From positions 1 through 5,020 of the forward strand of contig JAFDHU010000127.1 of the NCBI GenBank assembly GCA_019308625.1: 5,020 bases of DNA. The letters are read 5' to 3'. The DNA comes from Deltaproteobacteria bacterium. GTDB taxonomy: Bacteria > Desulfobacterota > Desulfobaccia > Desulfobaccales > 0-14-0-80-60-11. Below, piece after piece: positions 1 to 5,020 of this stretch. Within the stretch, counting starts at the first letter, position 1. Each line of letters begins with the position of its first letter. The position numbers and the translations under genes are program-made. A model generated the notes under the pieces. That model was not told the DNA's origin, did no database searches, and worked only from the letters and a program-made list of their open reading frames with translations.

Positions 1-1334
1 TCGCCGGGATGCAGGGCCAGATAATATCCCAGCATGATTTCCCCCCGGGCCACCTCCACTCCCTTGACCAGCACGGCATAGCCCCCGGGCTTCAACTGCA
101 GGTTGTCCCGGATGTGCACAGGGGGGATCACCACCCCCATCTCCCGAGCGAACTGGCGCCGCAAGGCCCGCACCCGCTCCAGCAACTCTCCGTCCTGCTC
201 CTCATCCACCAGGGGGATGAGGCCGTAGCCCACCTCCAACTCCAGCACATCCAGAGCGGGAAGGACATCCAGGGGGTCGGCTTCCGCCGGAGGGGCCGGG
301 GCTCTGGCTGCCTTGGCCTGCTCCTGCAGGGTCTTGTCGTGAGCCCGCCAGGCCACATAAGACAGCCCCGCGGTAAGCAGGGAGAGCAGCAGAAAGGGCA
401 GGTGGGGCAGGCCCGGCACTAGGCCCACCAGGAAAATGATGCCCGCGGCCACGCTCATGGCCTGGGGCTTGAGGGTGAACTGGGCAGCGTATTCCTCGCC
501 GATGCTGGCCTCGGAGGCGGCCTTGCTCACCACCAGACCGGCGGAGGTGGAAATGAACAGGGCCGGTATCTGGTTGACCAAGCCCTCGCCGATGGTCAGC
601 AGGGTGTAAGTTTGCGAGGCGTCGGCCAAGCTCAGGCCGTGCTGGACTACCCCGATAATGAGACCGCCGATGATGTTGATGGCCATAATCAGCAGGCCGG
701 CGATGGCTTCGCCCCGGACAAACTTGGAGGCCCCGTCCATGGCCCCGTAGAATTCCCCCTCCCGGGCCAGCAGGGCCCGGCGGCGGCGGGCCTCCTGGTC
801 GTCAATGTAGCCGGCGTTGAGCTCGGCATCTATGCTCATCTGCTTGCCGGGCATGGCGTCCAGGGTGAAGCGGGCCGCCACTTCGGCAATGCGGGTGGAG
901 CCCTTGATGATCACGATGAAATTGATGATCACCAAAATGACGAAGATGATGCCGCCCACCACATAATTGCCGCCCACCACAAAGCTGCCGAAAGAGCGGA
1001 TGACCGTGCCGGCGGCATCCAGGCCCTCCCAGCCATGCAGCAGGATGAGACGGGTGGAGGCCACATTGAGGGAGAGCCGGAACAGGGTGGCCACCAGCAA
1101 CAGAGACGGGAAGATGAAAAATTCAATGGGCTTAATGGTGTAGAGCGAGAGCAGCAAAACCATCAGGGAAAAGGTGAGGTTAAAACTCAAAAACAGGTCC
1201 AGGAGCAGCGGGGGCAGGGGAAAGACCATCACCAGCAGGGTGGCCACCACCCCCAGGGCCACTACCAGCTCCCCCTTGTGGACGCCGAAGCCCTTGATAA
1301 CCGAGCCGCCGGTCACGGGAACCGCGGTGCTCAT
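1..1334 (-). CDS. flhA: Flagellar export protein FlhA (N-terminal 444 residues, partial)
   Basis: The open frame starts at an ATG that overlaps the flhB stop and runs off the window with no stop. It covers 444 codons of a family usually near 690. FlhA forms the nonameric ring of the export apparatus and couples the proton motive force to secretion. The membrane part (about 20-325) has the family motifs: ATLFRLSLNVASTRLIL (82-98), FVVGGNYVVGGIIFVILVII (118-137), then TRIAEVAARFTLDAMPGKQM (147-166) with Arg148, Arg155 and Asp159 present, EARRRRALL (181-189), and FVRGEAIAGLLIMAINIIGG (205-224). A Pro/Ala-rich linker (about 335-355) leads into the start of the cytoplasmic docking domain (LEVGYGLIPLVD, from 364). 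Residue 209 is Glu; the usual residue of FVRGDAIAG is Asp, which is Asp208 in Salmonella numbering. The missing C-terminal part lies outside the window; nothing suggests a truncated gene. Confidence 0.97.
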   Translation of the reverse strand, partial: MSTAVPVTGGSVIKGFGVHKGELVVALGVVATLLVMVFPLPPLLLDLFLSFNLTFSLMVLLLSLYTIKPIEFFIFPSLLLVATLFRLSLNVASTRLILLHGWEGLDAAGTVIRSFGSFVVGGNYVVGGIIFVILVIINFIVIIKGSTRIAEVAARFTLDAMPGKQMSIDAELNAGYIDDQEARRRRALLAREGEFYGAMDGASKFVRGEAIAGLLIMAINIIGGLIIGVVQHGLSLADASQTYTLLTIGEGLVNQIPALFISTSAGLVVSKAASEASIGEEYAAQFTLKPQAMSVAAGIIFLVGLVPGLPHLPFLLLSLLTAGLSYVAWRAHDKTLQEQAKAARAPAPPAEADPLDVLPALDVLELEVGYGLIPLVDEEQDGELLERVRALRRQFAREMGVVIPPVHIRDNLQLKPGGYAVLVKGVEVARGEIMLGYYLALHPG

Positions 1335-2407
1335 GGACTGCCTCCCACCCGGGACTTAAGGCTGTAGATGTAAGCCAGGACTTCGGCCACCGCCCGGTAA
1401 AGGGATACCGGGATGACCTCCCCCACTTCCACCAGGCGGTAAAGGGAGCGGGCCAAGACAGGGTTCTCCACCTGAGGCACGCCGGCCTCCTGGGCCAGGG
1501 CGATGATTTTCAGGGCGATGAAGCCTTGGCCTTTGGCCACCACCCGGGGGGCGACCATGGTGCGGCTGTCATATTTCAGGGCCACTGCCACCCGGGTGGG
1601 GTTGGTGACCACCACATCCGCGGCGGGCACTTCCGTCAGCATGCGCTTGGTGGCCAGTTGCCGCATAAGGCTGCGGATGCGGGCCTTGACCCGGGCATCG
1701 CCCTCGGTCTGGCGCAGCTCGTCCTTGACTTCCTGTTTGGTCATCCGCAGGCTTTTTTCATAGCGGTACCGCTGATAGAGATAGTCCAGCAGCCCCAGCA
1801 CCAGCAGGGCGATGGCAATGCGGCCGGCAATGTGTAAGGCGCCGGCCTTGAGAAAGATGAACAACTGGCCTAGGCCCTGACGGAGCAGGGGCAGCAGATG
1901 GGGCAGTTGCCGGCGCAGGGAGAAGTAGGCCACCACGGCAATCAAAGTGACTTTGGCCAGGGACTTGCCCAGTTCCACCCAGGCCTCGCCGGAAACCATG
2001 CGCTTGAGTCCGGCCCAGGGGTTGATGCGGCTCAACTCCGGGGTGAGGCGCTGGGTGGAGAAGATCCAGCCACCCTGGACATAGTTGGCCAGAACGGAGA
2101 TGAAGACCAGACCCAGGAAGACGGGGGCCAAGAGAGCAGCCGCCAGGGAAGCAAATTTCACCAACAGGGCCGGAGCCGTCTGGACAGTGAGCAGACCGGG
2201 ACGCAAGCCGGTCAGACAGTCCCGCAGCATGGCGGCACTGCGGTAGCCCATCCAGGGCCCCCACCAGCTCAGCAGGAGGATACCGGTGAGGAGCACCAGG
2301 GAGGCGTTCAGGTCCCGGCTGCGGGCGATCTGCCCTTTCTCCCGGGCCTCGGCCCGCCGCTTGGGCGTGGGCTGTTCGGTGCGGTCCTGATAGTCCTCGT
2401 CCGCCAT
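1331..2407 (-). CDS. flhB: Flagellar export specificity switch protein FlhB
   Basis: A 358-residue protein that controls the change from rod/hook to filament export and contacts the FliPQR gate. It opens with the FlhB signature DRTEQPTPKRRAEAREKGQIARSRDL (8-33). Four membrane spans follow at about 34-50, 84-110, 151-165 and 185-210, with the conserved loop segment INPWAGLKRMVSG (128-140). The cytoplasmic domain has the linker helix MTKQEVKDELRQTEGD (222-237), then DVVVTNPTRVAVALKYD (264-280), VVAKGQGFIALKI, VENPVLARSLYRLVEVGEVIP and a closing AEVLAYIY. The autocleavage motif reads N269-P270-T271-R272 instead of NPTH. The scissile Asn-Pro pair is kept, in the same numbering as Salmonella FlhB. 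The TGA stop overlaps the flhA ATG as ATGA. Confidence 0.97.
   Translation of the reverse strand: MADEDYQDRTEQPTPKRRAEAREKGQIARSRDLNASLVLLTGILLLSWWGPWMGYRSAAMLRDCLTGLRPGLLTVQTAPALLVKFASLAAALLAPVFLGLVFISVLANYVQGGWIFSTQRLTPELSRINPWAGLKRMVSGEAWVELGKSLAKVTLIAVVAYFSLRRQLPHLLPLLRQGLGQLFIFLKAGALHIAGRIAIALLVLGLLDYLYQRYRYEKSLRMTKQEVKDELRQTEGDARVKARIRSLMRQLATKRMLTEVPAADVVVTNPTRVAVALKYDSRTMVAPRVVAKGQGFIALKIIALAQEAGVPQVENPVLARSLYRLVEVGEVIPVSLYRAVAEVLAYIYSLKSRVGGSP
1341..1346 (-). promoter_or_regulatory. Ribosome binding site of flhA inside flhB
   Basis: GGGAGG on the minus strand, 6 bases before the flhA ATG and within the final flhB codons. With the ATGA overlap it points to coupled translation of flhB and flhA. 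Confidence 0.55.
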
Positions 2408-2410
2408 CGG

Positions 2411-3190
2411 TCATCCTCCCCAGGCCTGCCAGACCTGGTGCAAGGGGTACTTGAGCCCGGCCAGGTTCCCGGCCAGGACCGAGCCCAGCAAAGTCAAAGT
2501 GAAAGAGAGAAACAGCAGCCCCAGGCCGATGGTCAGGTGGAAGCTCAACAGCATCACCTGAATCTGGGGCACAGCCCGGGCCACCACTCCCAGGGCCACC
2601 TGGGTCAAAAACAGGGCCGCCAGCACCGGGGCAGCCAGGGTCACCGCCAACTGATACATCAGCGCGCCGCAGCGGGGCAGAAACAGGGACAGGCTCTCCG
2701 GCAGGGCCAGGGGACGGCCCATGGGAATCTCCTCAAAGCTGCGGGCCAGCAGGCGCAGCAAAAAATGATGGCCATTGACCCCCAAAAAAACCAGGATGGC
2801 CAGAAACAGGAAAAGATCGGCGATGATGGTGCTCTGCCCCTGGCTATGCGGATCAATCAAGGTGACCATGCCGAATCCCATCTGGATGGAAACCAGATGG
2901 CCGGCCATCTGCACCCCGGCCAGAAAGAAGCGCACCAGCAGGCCCAGGCTCAGGCCCAGGAGAAATTCCCGCAGCACCAGGGCCAGCAGGGCCGGCCAGG
3001 TGGAGGGCAGAGGCGGCAGCCAAGGGGCCGCCACCGGCGTCAGGGCCAGGGCAATGACCAGGAGGGAAAAAATCCGCACCTGCACGGGAATGAGGCGGCT
3101 GTCCCACACCGGCCAAAAAACCAGGAGGCAGCTAGTCCTCAAGAGCACCAGCAAAAAATGGGGCCATTGCGCCAGGAGCCCGTCCATCAT
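2411..3190 (-). CDS. fliR: Flagellar export gate protein FliR
   Basis: A 259-residue multi-span membrane protein, the single-copy subunit that completes the FliP/FliQ/FliR export channel. Several hydrophobic spans are visible (about 10-28, 40-55, 66-90, 122-146, 176-200 and 211-240). Signatures include IQMGFGMVTLIDPHSQGQST (102-121), the HHFLLRLLARSFEEIP stretch (141-156), and APVLAALFLTQVALGVVARA followed by VPQIQV (187-212). Two ATG codons stand side by side (3190 and 3187); GAGGG just upstream fits either, so the first residue is uncertain by one. The stop is 3 bases before the flhB start, and the flhB ribosome binding site lies inside the last fliR codons. Residue 218 is His in SFHLTIG where many FliR proteins have Pro. 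Confidence 0.96.
   Translation of the reverse strand: MMDGLLAQWPHFLLVLLRTSCLLVFWPVWDSRLIPVQVRIFSLLVIALALTPVAAPWLPPLPSTWPALLALVLREFLLGLSLGLLVRFFLAGVQMAGHLVSIQMGFGMVTLIDPHSQGQSTIIADLFLFLAILVFLGVNGHHFLLRLLARSFEEIPMGRPLALPESLSLFLPRCGALMYQLAVTLAAPVLAALFLTQVALGVVARAVPQIQVMLLSFHLTIGLGLLFLSFTLTLLGSVLAGNLAGLKYPLHQVWQAWGG
2415..2421 (-). promoter_or_regulatory. Ribosome binding site of flhB inside fliR
   Basis: GGGGAGG on the minus strand, 7 bases before the flhB ATG and entirely within the last fliR codons. This selects the ATG at 2407. Another ATG at 2414 overlaps the fliR stop but is out of frame with FlhB and too close to the site. Confidence 0.6.
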
Positions 3191-3198
3191 GCCTGCCC

Positions 3199-3468
3199 TC
3201 AGCGAACATAGTGGGGAATCTTCTGCACCACCTCAAAAAAGAAGCCAGTTAAGCAGTTCATGATCCAGGGCAGCAAAAACACCAGCCCTACGAAAATGCT
3301 CAGGATTTTGGGGACAAAGGTGAGGGTCATCTCCTGAATCTGAGTGGCGGCCTGCAGGATGCTGATGGCCAATCCCACCACCAGCCCGAGGCCCAGGAGG
3401 GGCAGGGACACCAGGAGGGTGACCTCTATCGCCTGCCGGGCCACAGCCACGACTGCTTCCGGGGACAT
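3199..3468 (-). CDS. fliQ: Flagellar export gate protein FliQ
   Basis: An 89-residue protein of standard FliQ length with two long hydrophobic helices (about 16-40 and 52-78) that form a hairpin; FliQ packs around FliP/FliR in the inner-membrane export gate. The diagnostic segment is ILQAATQIQEMTLTFVPKIL (residues 37-56), which matches the family loop between the helices, and the start MSPEAVVAVARQAIE is also typical. It begins 19 bases after the fliP stop, behind a clear AAGGAGG, and ends 8 bases before fliR. I see no deviation from a normal FliQ. Confidence 0.97.
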   Translation of the reverse strand: MSPEAVVAVARQAIEVTLLVSLPLLGLGLVVGLAISILQAATQIQEMTLTFVPKILSIFVGLVFLLPWIMNCLTGFFFEVVQKIPHYVR

Positions 3469-3478
3469 TGGGGCCGAT

Positions 3479-3485
3479 CCTCCTT
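3479..3485 (-). promoter_or_regulatory. Ribosome binding site of fliQ
   Basis: AAGGAGG on the minus strand in the 19-base gap between the fliP stop and the fliQ ATG, about 10 bases before the start. It suggests fliQ can initiate independently of fliP termination. Confidence 0.6.
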
Positions 3486-3487
3486 GC

Positions 3488-4210
3488 TCAGCGAAAACTG
3501 GTCACCAGCGAGCCCACCACCAGATTCCAGCCGTCCACCAGCACAAAGAGCAGAATCTTGAACAGCAGGGAAATCATGACCGGCGGCAGCATCATCATGC
3601 CCATGGACAAAAGGACCGAGGCCACCACCATGTCAATGATGAGGAACGGCAGATAGAGGAGGAAGCCGATCTCAAAGGCGGTGCGCAACTCGCTGATCAT
3701 GAAAGCCGGGATCAACGTGGTCAACCGGACTTCCCGGGGGTTGCGGGGCCGGGGGGCCCGGGCGATGGAGACAAACAAGGCCAGGTCCTTTTCCCGGGTT
3801 TGTTTGAGCATGAAGGCCCTTAAGGGTTGGGTGCCCCGCTCAAGAGCTTCGGTGGCGGTGATTTTCTGCTCAATGTAGGGCTGCACCGCGGTTTGCTGGA
3901 TTTTCTGCCACACCGGGGCCATGATGAAGAAGGTGAGGAACAGGGCCAAGGCAATGAGCACCTGATTGGGAGGGGTTTGCTGAGTGCCCAGGGCCTGACG
4001 CAGGAAAGAGAAGACCACCACCAGCCGGGTGAAGGAGGTGACCATGATGACCAGAGCCGGGGCCAAGGAAAGCACGGTGAGGAAAAGGAGAAGCTGCAGG
4101 GAGAGGCTCAGATGCTCAGGTTCCAGGGCCTGCGGCAGGCTCCAGGGCGCCGCCGCGGCGGCCGACGGCACCAAAACAACCAGCGCCACTAGCAAGACCA
4201 CCTTTTTCAT
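3488..4210 (-). CDS. fliP: Flagellar export gate protein FliP
   Basis: A 240-residue subunit of the FliP5FliQ4FliR1 export gate in the inner membrane. It starts with a cleavable-type signal peptide (MKKVVLLVALVVLVPSAAAAAP, about 1-21), as usual for FliP. The family hallmarks follow: MVTSFTRLVVVFSFLRQALG (56-75), TQQTPPNQVLIALALFLTFF (76-95), IPAFMISELRTAFEIGFLLY (167-186), the IIDMVVASVLLSMGMMMLPP block (191-210) that includes the methionine gasket (M203, M205-M207), and LFVLVDGW (221-228). A longer in-frame reading from an ATG at 4255 exists, but it would add 15 residues before the signal peptide and overlap fliO more deeply. The ATG at 4210 overlaps the fliO stop as ATGA. One oddity: residue 216 is Leu in ISLLFK where FliP proteins I recall have Pro (ISLPFK). 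Confidence 0.97.
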   Translation of the reverse strand: MKKVVLLVALVVLVPSAAAAAPWSLPQALEPEHLSLSLQLLLFLTVLSLAPALVIMVTSFTRLVVVFSFLRQALGTQQTPPNQVLIALALFLTFFIMAPVWQKIQQTAVQPYIEQKITATEALERGTQPLRAFMLKQTREKDLALFVSIARAPRPRNPREVRLTTLIPAFMISELRTAFEIGFLLYLPFLIIDMVVASVLLSMGMMMLPPVMISLLFKILLFVLVDGWNLVVGSLVTSFR

Positions 4211-4551
4211 GACCCCTCGTACTCCACCGGCGGCCTGGAGCTGTCTTTGCCCCACTCTCCTTCTCTCGCACCCTCTTCCGGGGGCAAAACGGTAAGCAGG
4301 GTGAGCCGCTCGCCGGCGCTTCCCACCAGGAATCTGGCCTGTCCCACGGCCACTAGATGCAACATGGTTCTGGAGGTCAGATAGTGGGTTTCCAGGACCC
4401 GGATAGAGGAGTGGGAGCCCAGACGGGCGCCGCGGAATTTTTTAAGGAAATGGACTCCCAGCAGAAACGCCCCCAAAAGCCCGCTCAAGGCCGCCAGGAC
4501 CTTGACCGCCTGCTGCCAAAAGGACCCCTCCATCCCGGCGAAGGCCGGCAT
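4207..4551 (-). CDS. fliO: Flagellar biosynthesis protein FliO
   Basis: A 114-residue small membrane protein matching FliO, the helper that promotes assembly of the FliP ring of the export gate. One membrane helix spans about residues 14-37 (KVLAALSGLLGAFLLGVHFL), followed by a basic stop-transfer KKFRGAR. The cytoplasmic domain carries the FliO pattern: IRVLETHYLTSRTMLHLVAVG (50-70) then RFLVGSAGERLTLLTVL (73-89). The tail is acidic and low in complexity. FliO is the least conserved gene of the operon, so the call rests on this pattern plus position between fliN and fliP. I chose the ATG at 4551 over an in-frame GTG at 4557 because GAGGTGA (4554-4560) is ideally spaced for the ATG and overlaps the GTG. 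The stop overlaps the fliP start as ATGA. Confidence 0.88.
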   Translation of the reverse strand: MPAFAGMEGSFWQQAVKVLAALSGLLGAFLLGVHFLKKFRGARLGSHSSIRVLETHYLTSRTMLHLVAVGQARFLVGSAGERLTLLTVLPPEEGAREGEWGKDSSRPPVEYEGS

Positions 4552-4553
4552 TG

Positions 4554-4560
4554 TCACCTC
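4554..4560 (-). promoter_or_regulatory. Ribosome binding site of fliO, deciding its start
   Basis: GAGGTGA on the minus strand, a very good match to the anti-Shine-Dalgarno sequence. The GAGG core sits 5 bases before the ATG at 4551. It overlaps the fliN stop codon and contains the alternative GTG codon (4555-4557), which therefore cannot be served by it. This makes the ATG the likely fliO start. Confidence 0.65.
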
Positions 4561-4963
4561 AGGCCAATTGTTTGATGCGTTCCATGGGGCTGATGACGTC
4601 GGTCAACCGGATGCCGAATTTTTCGTTGACCACCACCACCTCGCCCCGGGCGATGAGTTTTTGATTGACCAGGATTTCCAAAGGTTCCCCGGCCAGTTTG
4701 TTCAATTCAATCACCGAGCCCTGGCCCAACTGCAGGAGGTCGTTGATGAGCATGCGGGTTCGTCCCAACTCGGCGGTGATTTCCAAAGGGATATCCAGCA
4801 GCAGGCTCAGGTTGGGGAGGGTTTCCCCCTCCTTGGCTTCCCGGGCAGGCGGCTGGGGCGCCGCCGGGGTTTTCTCCGAAACTTCCTGGGAAGGGGCTGA
4901 CTCCTCCAACCCCTCCGCCCAGTCAAAATCGGCTTCCGGAACGGGGTTTTGTTCAGCGGCCAT
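4559..4963 (-). CDS. fliN: Flagellar motor switch protein FliN
   Basis: A 134-residue protein of the cytoplasmic C-ring, where FliN with FliM and FliG sets the direction of rotation and helps dock export cargo. Residues 1-50 form an acidic, Pro/Ala/Glu-rich, probably disordered leader. Residues about 52-132 are a complete SpoA (surface presentation of antigens) domain with the typical FliN signatures: LLDIPLEITAELG near 55-67, LLQLGQGSVIELNKLAGEPLEILVN near 76-100, and the closing GEVVVVNEKFGIRLTDVISP at about 107-126. Length and domain are normal for a FliN with an N-terminal extension. The ATG start is preceded by AAGGA 3 bases upstream and by AGGAGGA 10 bases upstream (4974-4980). The TGA stop lies inside the Shine-Dalgarno of fliO, so the two genes are probably translationally linked. 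Confidence 0.96.
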   Translation of the reverse strand: MAAEQNPVPEADFDWAEGLEESAPSQEVSEKTPAAPQPPAREAKEGETLPNLSLLLDIPLEITAELGRTRMLINDLLQLGQGSVIELNKLAGEPLEILVNQKLIARGEVVVVNEKFGIRLTDVISPMERIKQLA

Positions 4964-4973
4964 GAATCCTTGC

Positions 4974-4980
4974 TCCTCCT
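4974..4980 (-). promoter_or_regulatory. Ribosome binding site of fliN
   Basis: AGGAGGA read on the minus strand, 10 bases before the fliN ATG, followed by a second purine run AAGGA (4967-4971) closer to the start. It occupies the only 30-base gap in front of fliN and supports the ATG at 4963. Confidence 0.6.
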
Positions 4981-4993
4981 GTCCTGCGGTGGC

Positions 4994-5020
4994 TTAAGAA
5001 TGGGGATGCAGCAGTTGGTG
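4994..5020 (-). CDS. C-terminal end of an upstream gene, possibly fliM (partial)
   Basis: Only the last eight residues (HQLLHPHS) and a TAA stop are inside the window, so the product cannot be identified from sequence. The reading is inferred from context: a TAA stop 30 bases before the fliN start, with a purine-rich Shine-Dalgarno stretch in the gap, is what the end of the preceding operon gene should look like. In flagellar operons of this layout the gene before fliN is usually fliM, the switch protein that pairs with FliN. The other two frames are also open at the window edge; one stays open into fliN and another stops just inside it, so even the frame is not certain. Confidence 0.35.
   Translation of the reverse strand, partial: HQLLHPHS

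Noticed and set aside
612..1367. A 251-codon plus-strand open frame antisense to flhA.
   Set aside because: Low-complexity His/Gln/Asp-rich translation with no recognisable fold, lying exactly over the conserved membrane domain of FlhA; a shadow frame.
1588..1599. A perfect 12-base palindrome CCACCCGGGTGG inside flhB, overlapping the NPTR codons.
   Set aside because: It lies within coding sequence, occurs once as far as I can see, and is built from common Gly/Pro/Thr/Val codons in a GC-rich gene. No reason to call it an operator.
1758..2414. A 218-codon minus-strand frame starting at the ATG that overlaps the fliR stop.
   Set aside because: It is out of frame with FlhB, Pro/Gly/His-rich and without family match. 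The ribosome binding site at 2415-2421 is correctly spaced for the FlhB ATG at 2407 and immediately abuts this one.
1898..3211. A 437-codon open frame on the plus strand, antisense to flhB and fliR.
   Set aside because: Its product is dominated by Gln, His and Gly with no domain or membrane pattern. Both genes on the opposite strand are unmistakable family members. Long antisense frames are expected in GC-rich genes, where stop codons are rare in the complementary frame.
1..5020. Search for a hidden system: mobile elements, CRISPR repeats, tRNA or other RNA genes, inverted-repeat terminators, internal promoters.
   Set aside because: Nearly every base is accounted for by tightly packed flagellar genes; the longest gap is 30 bases and holds a ribosome binding site. 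No direct repeats, hairpin plus T-run, or transposase-like sequence was seen.

Overview
This window is one uninterrupted stretch of a bacterial flagellar biosynthesis operon, read entirely from the minus strand. In transcription order (high to low coordinates) it holds the tail of an upstream gene (possibly fliM), then fliN, fliO, fliP, fliQ, fliR, flhB and the first 444 codons of flhA, which runs off the low-coordinate end. Every gene has an identity clear from its protein sequence, except the 9-codon upstream fragment.

The genes are packed very tightly. Gaps are 30, 7, -4, 19, 8, 3 and -4 bases, with ATGA stop/start overlaps at fliO/fliP and flhB/flhA and a Shine-Dalgarno-like motif in front of nearly every start. 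No gap is long enough for a terminator or a separate promoter, and none is visible, so the promoter should lie upstream of the window.

Together the genes encode a switch-complex protein (FliN, cytoplasmic C-ring) and the membrane core of the flagellar type III export apparatus. FliP, FliQ and FliR form the export gate, with FliO as assembly helper. FlhB is the substrate-specificity switch and FlhA the energy-coupling and substrate-docking subunit. The order fliN-O-P-Q-R-flhB-flhA is common in many Gram-negative and deep-branching bacteria. With the high GC content and the protein style it suggests a deltaproteobacterium-like (Desulfobacterota-type) organism. That placement is inference and weak; no taxonomic marker is present.

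The system itself is well known and I see no new system here. The noteworthy detail is that several export-gate proteins carry substitutions at positions I recall as nearly invariant: FlhB has NPTR instead of NPTH at the autocleavage site, FlhA has Glu for the critical Asp of the FVRGDAIAG motif, FliP has SLLFK for SLPFK, and FliR has SFHL for GFPL. All were checked at codon level and the reading frames are otherwise intact.
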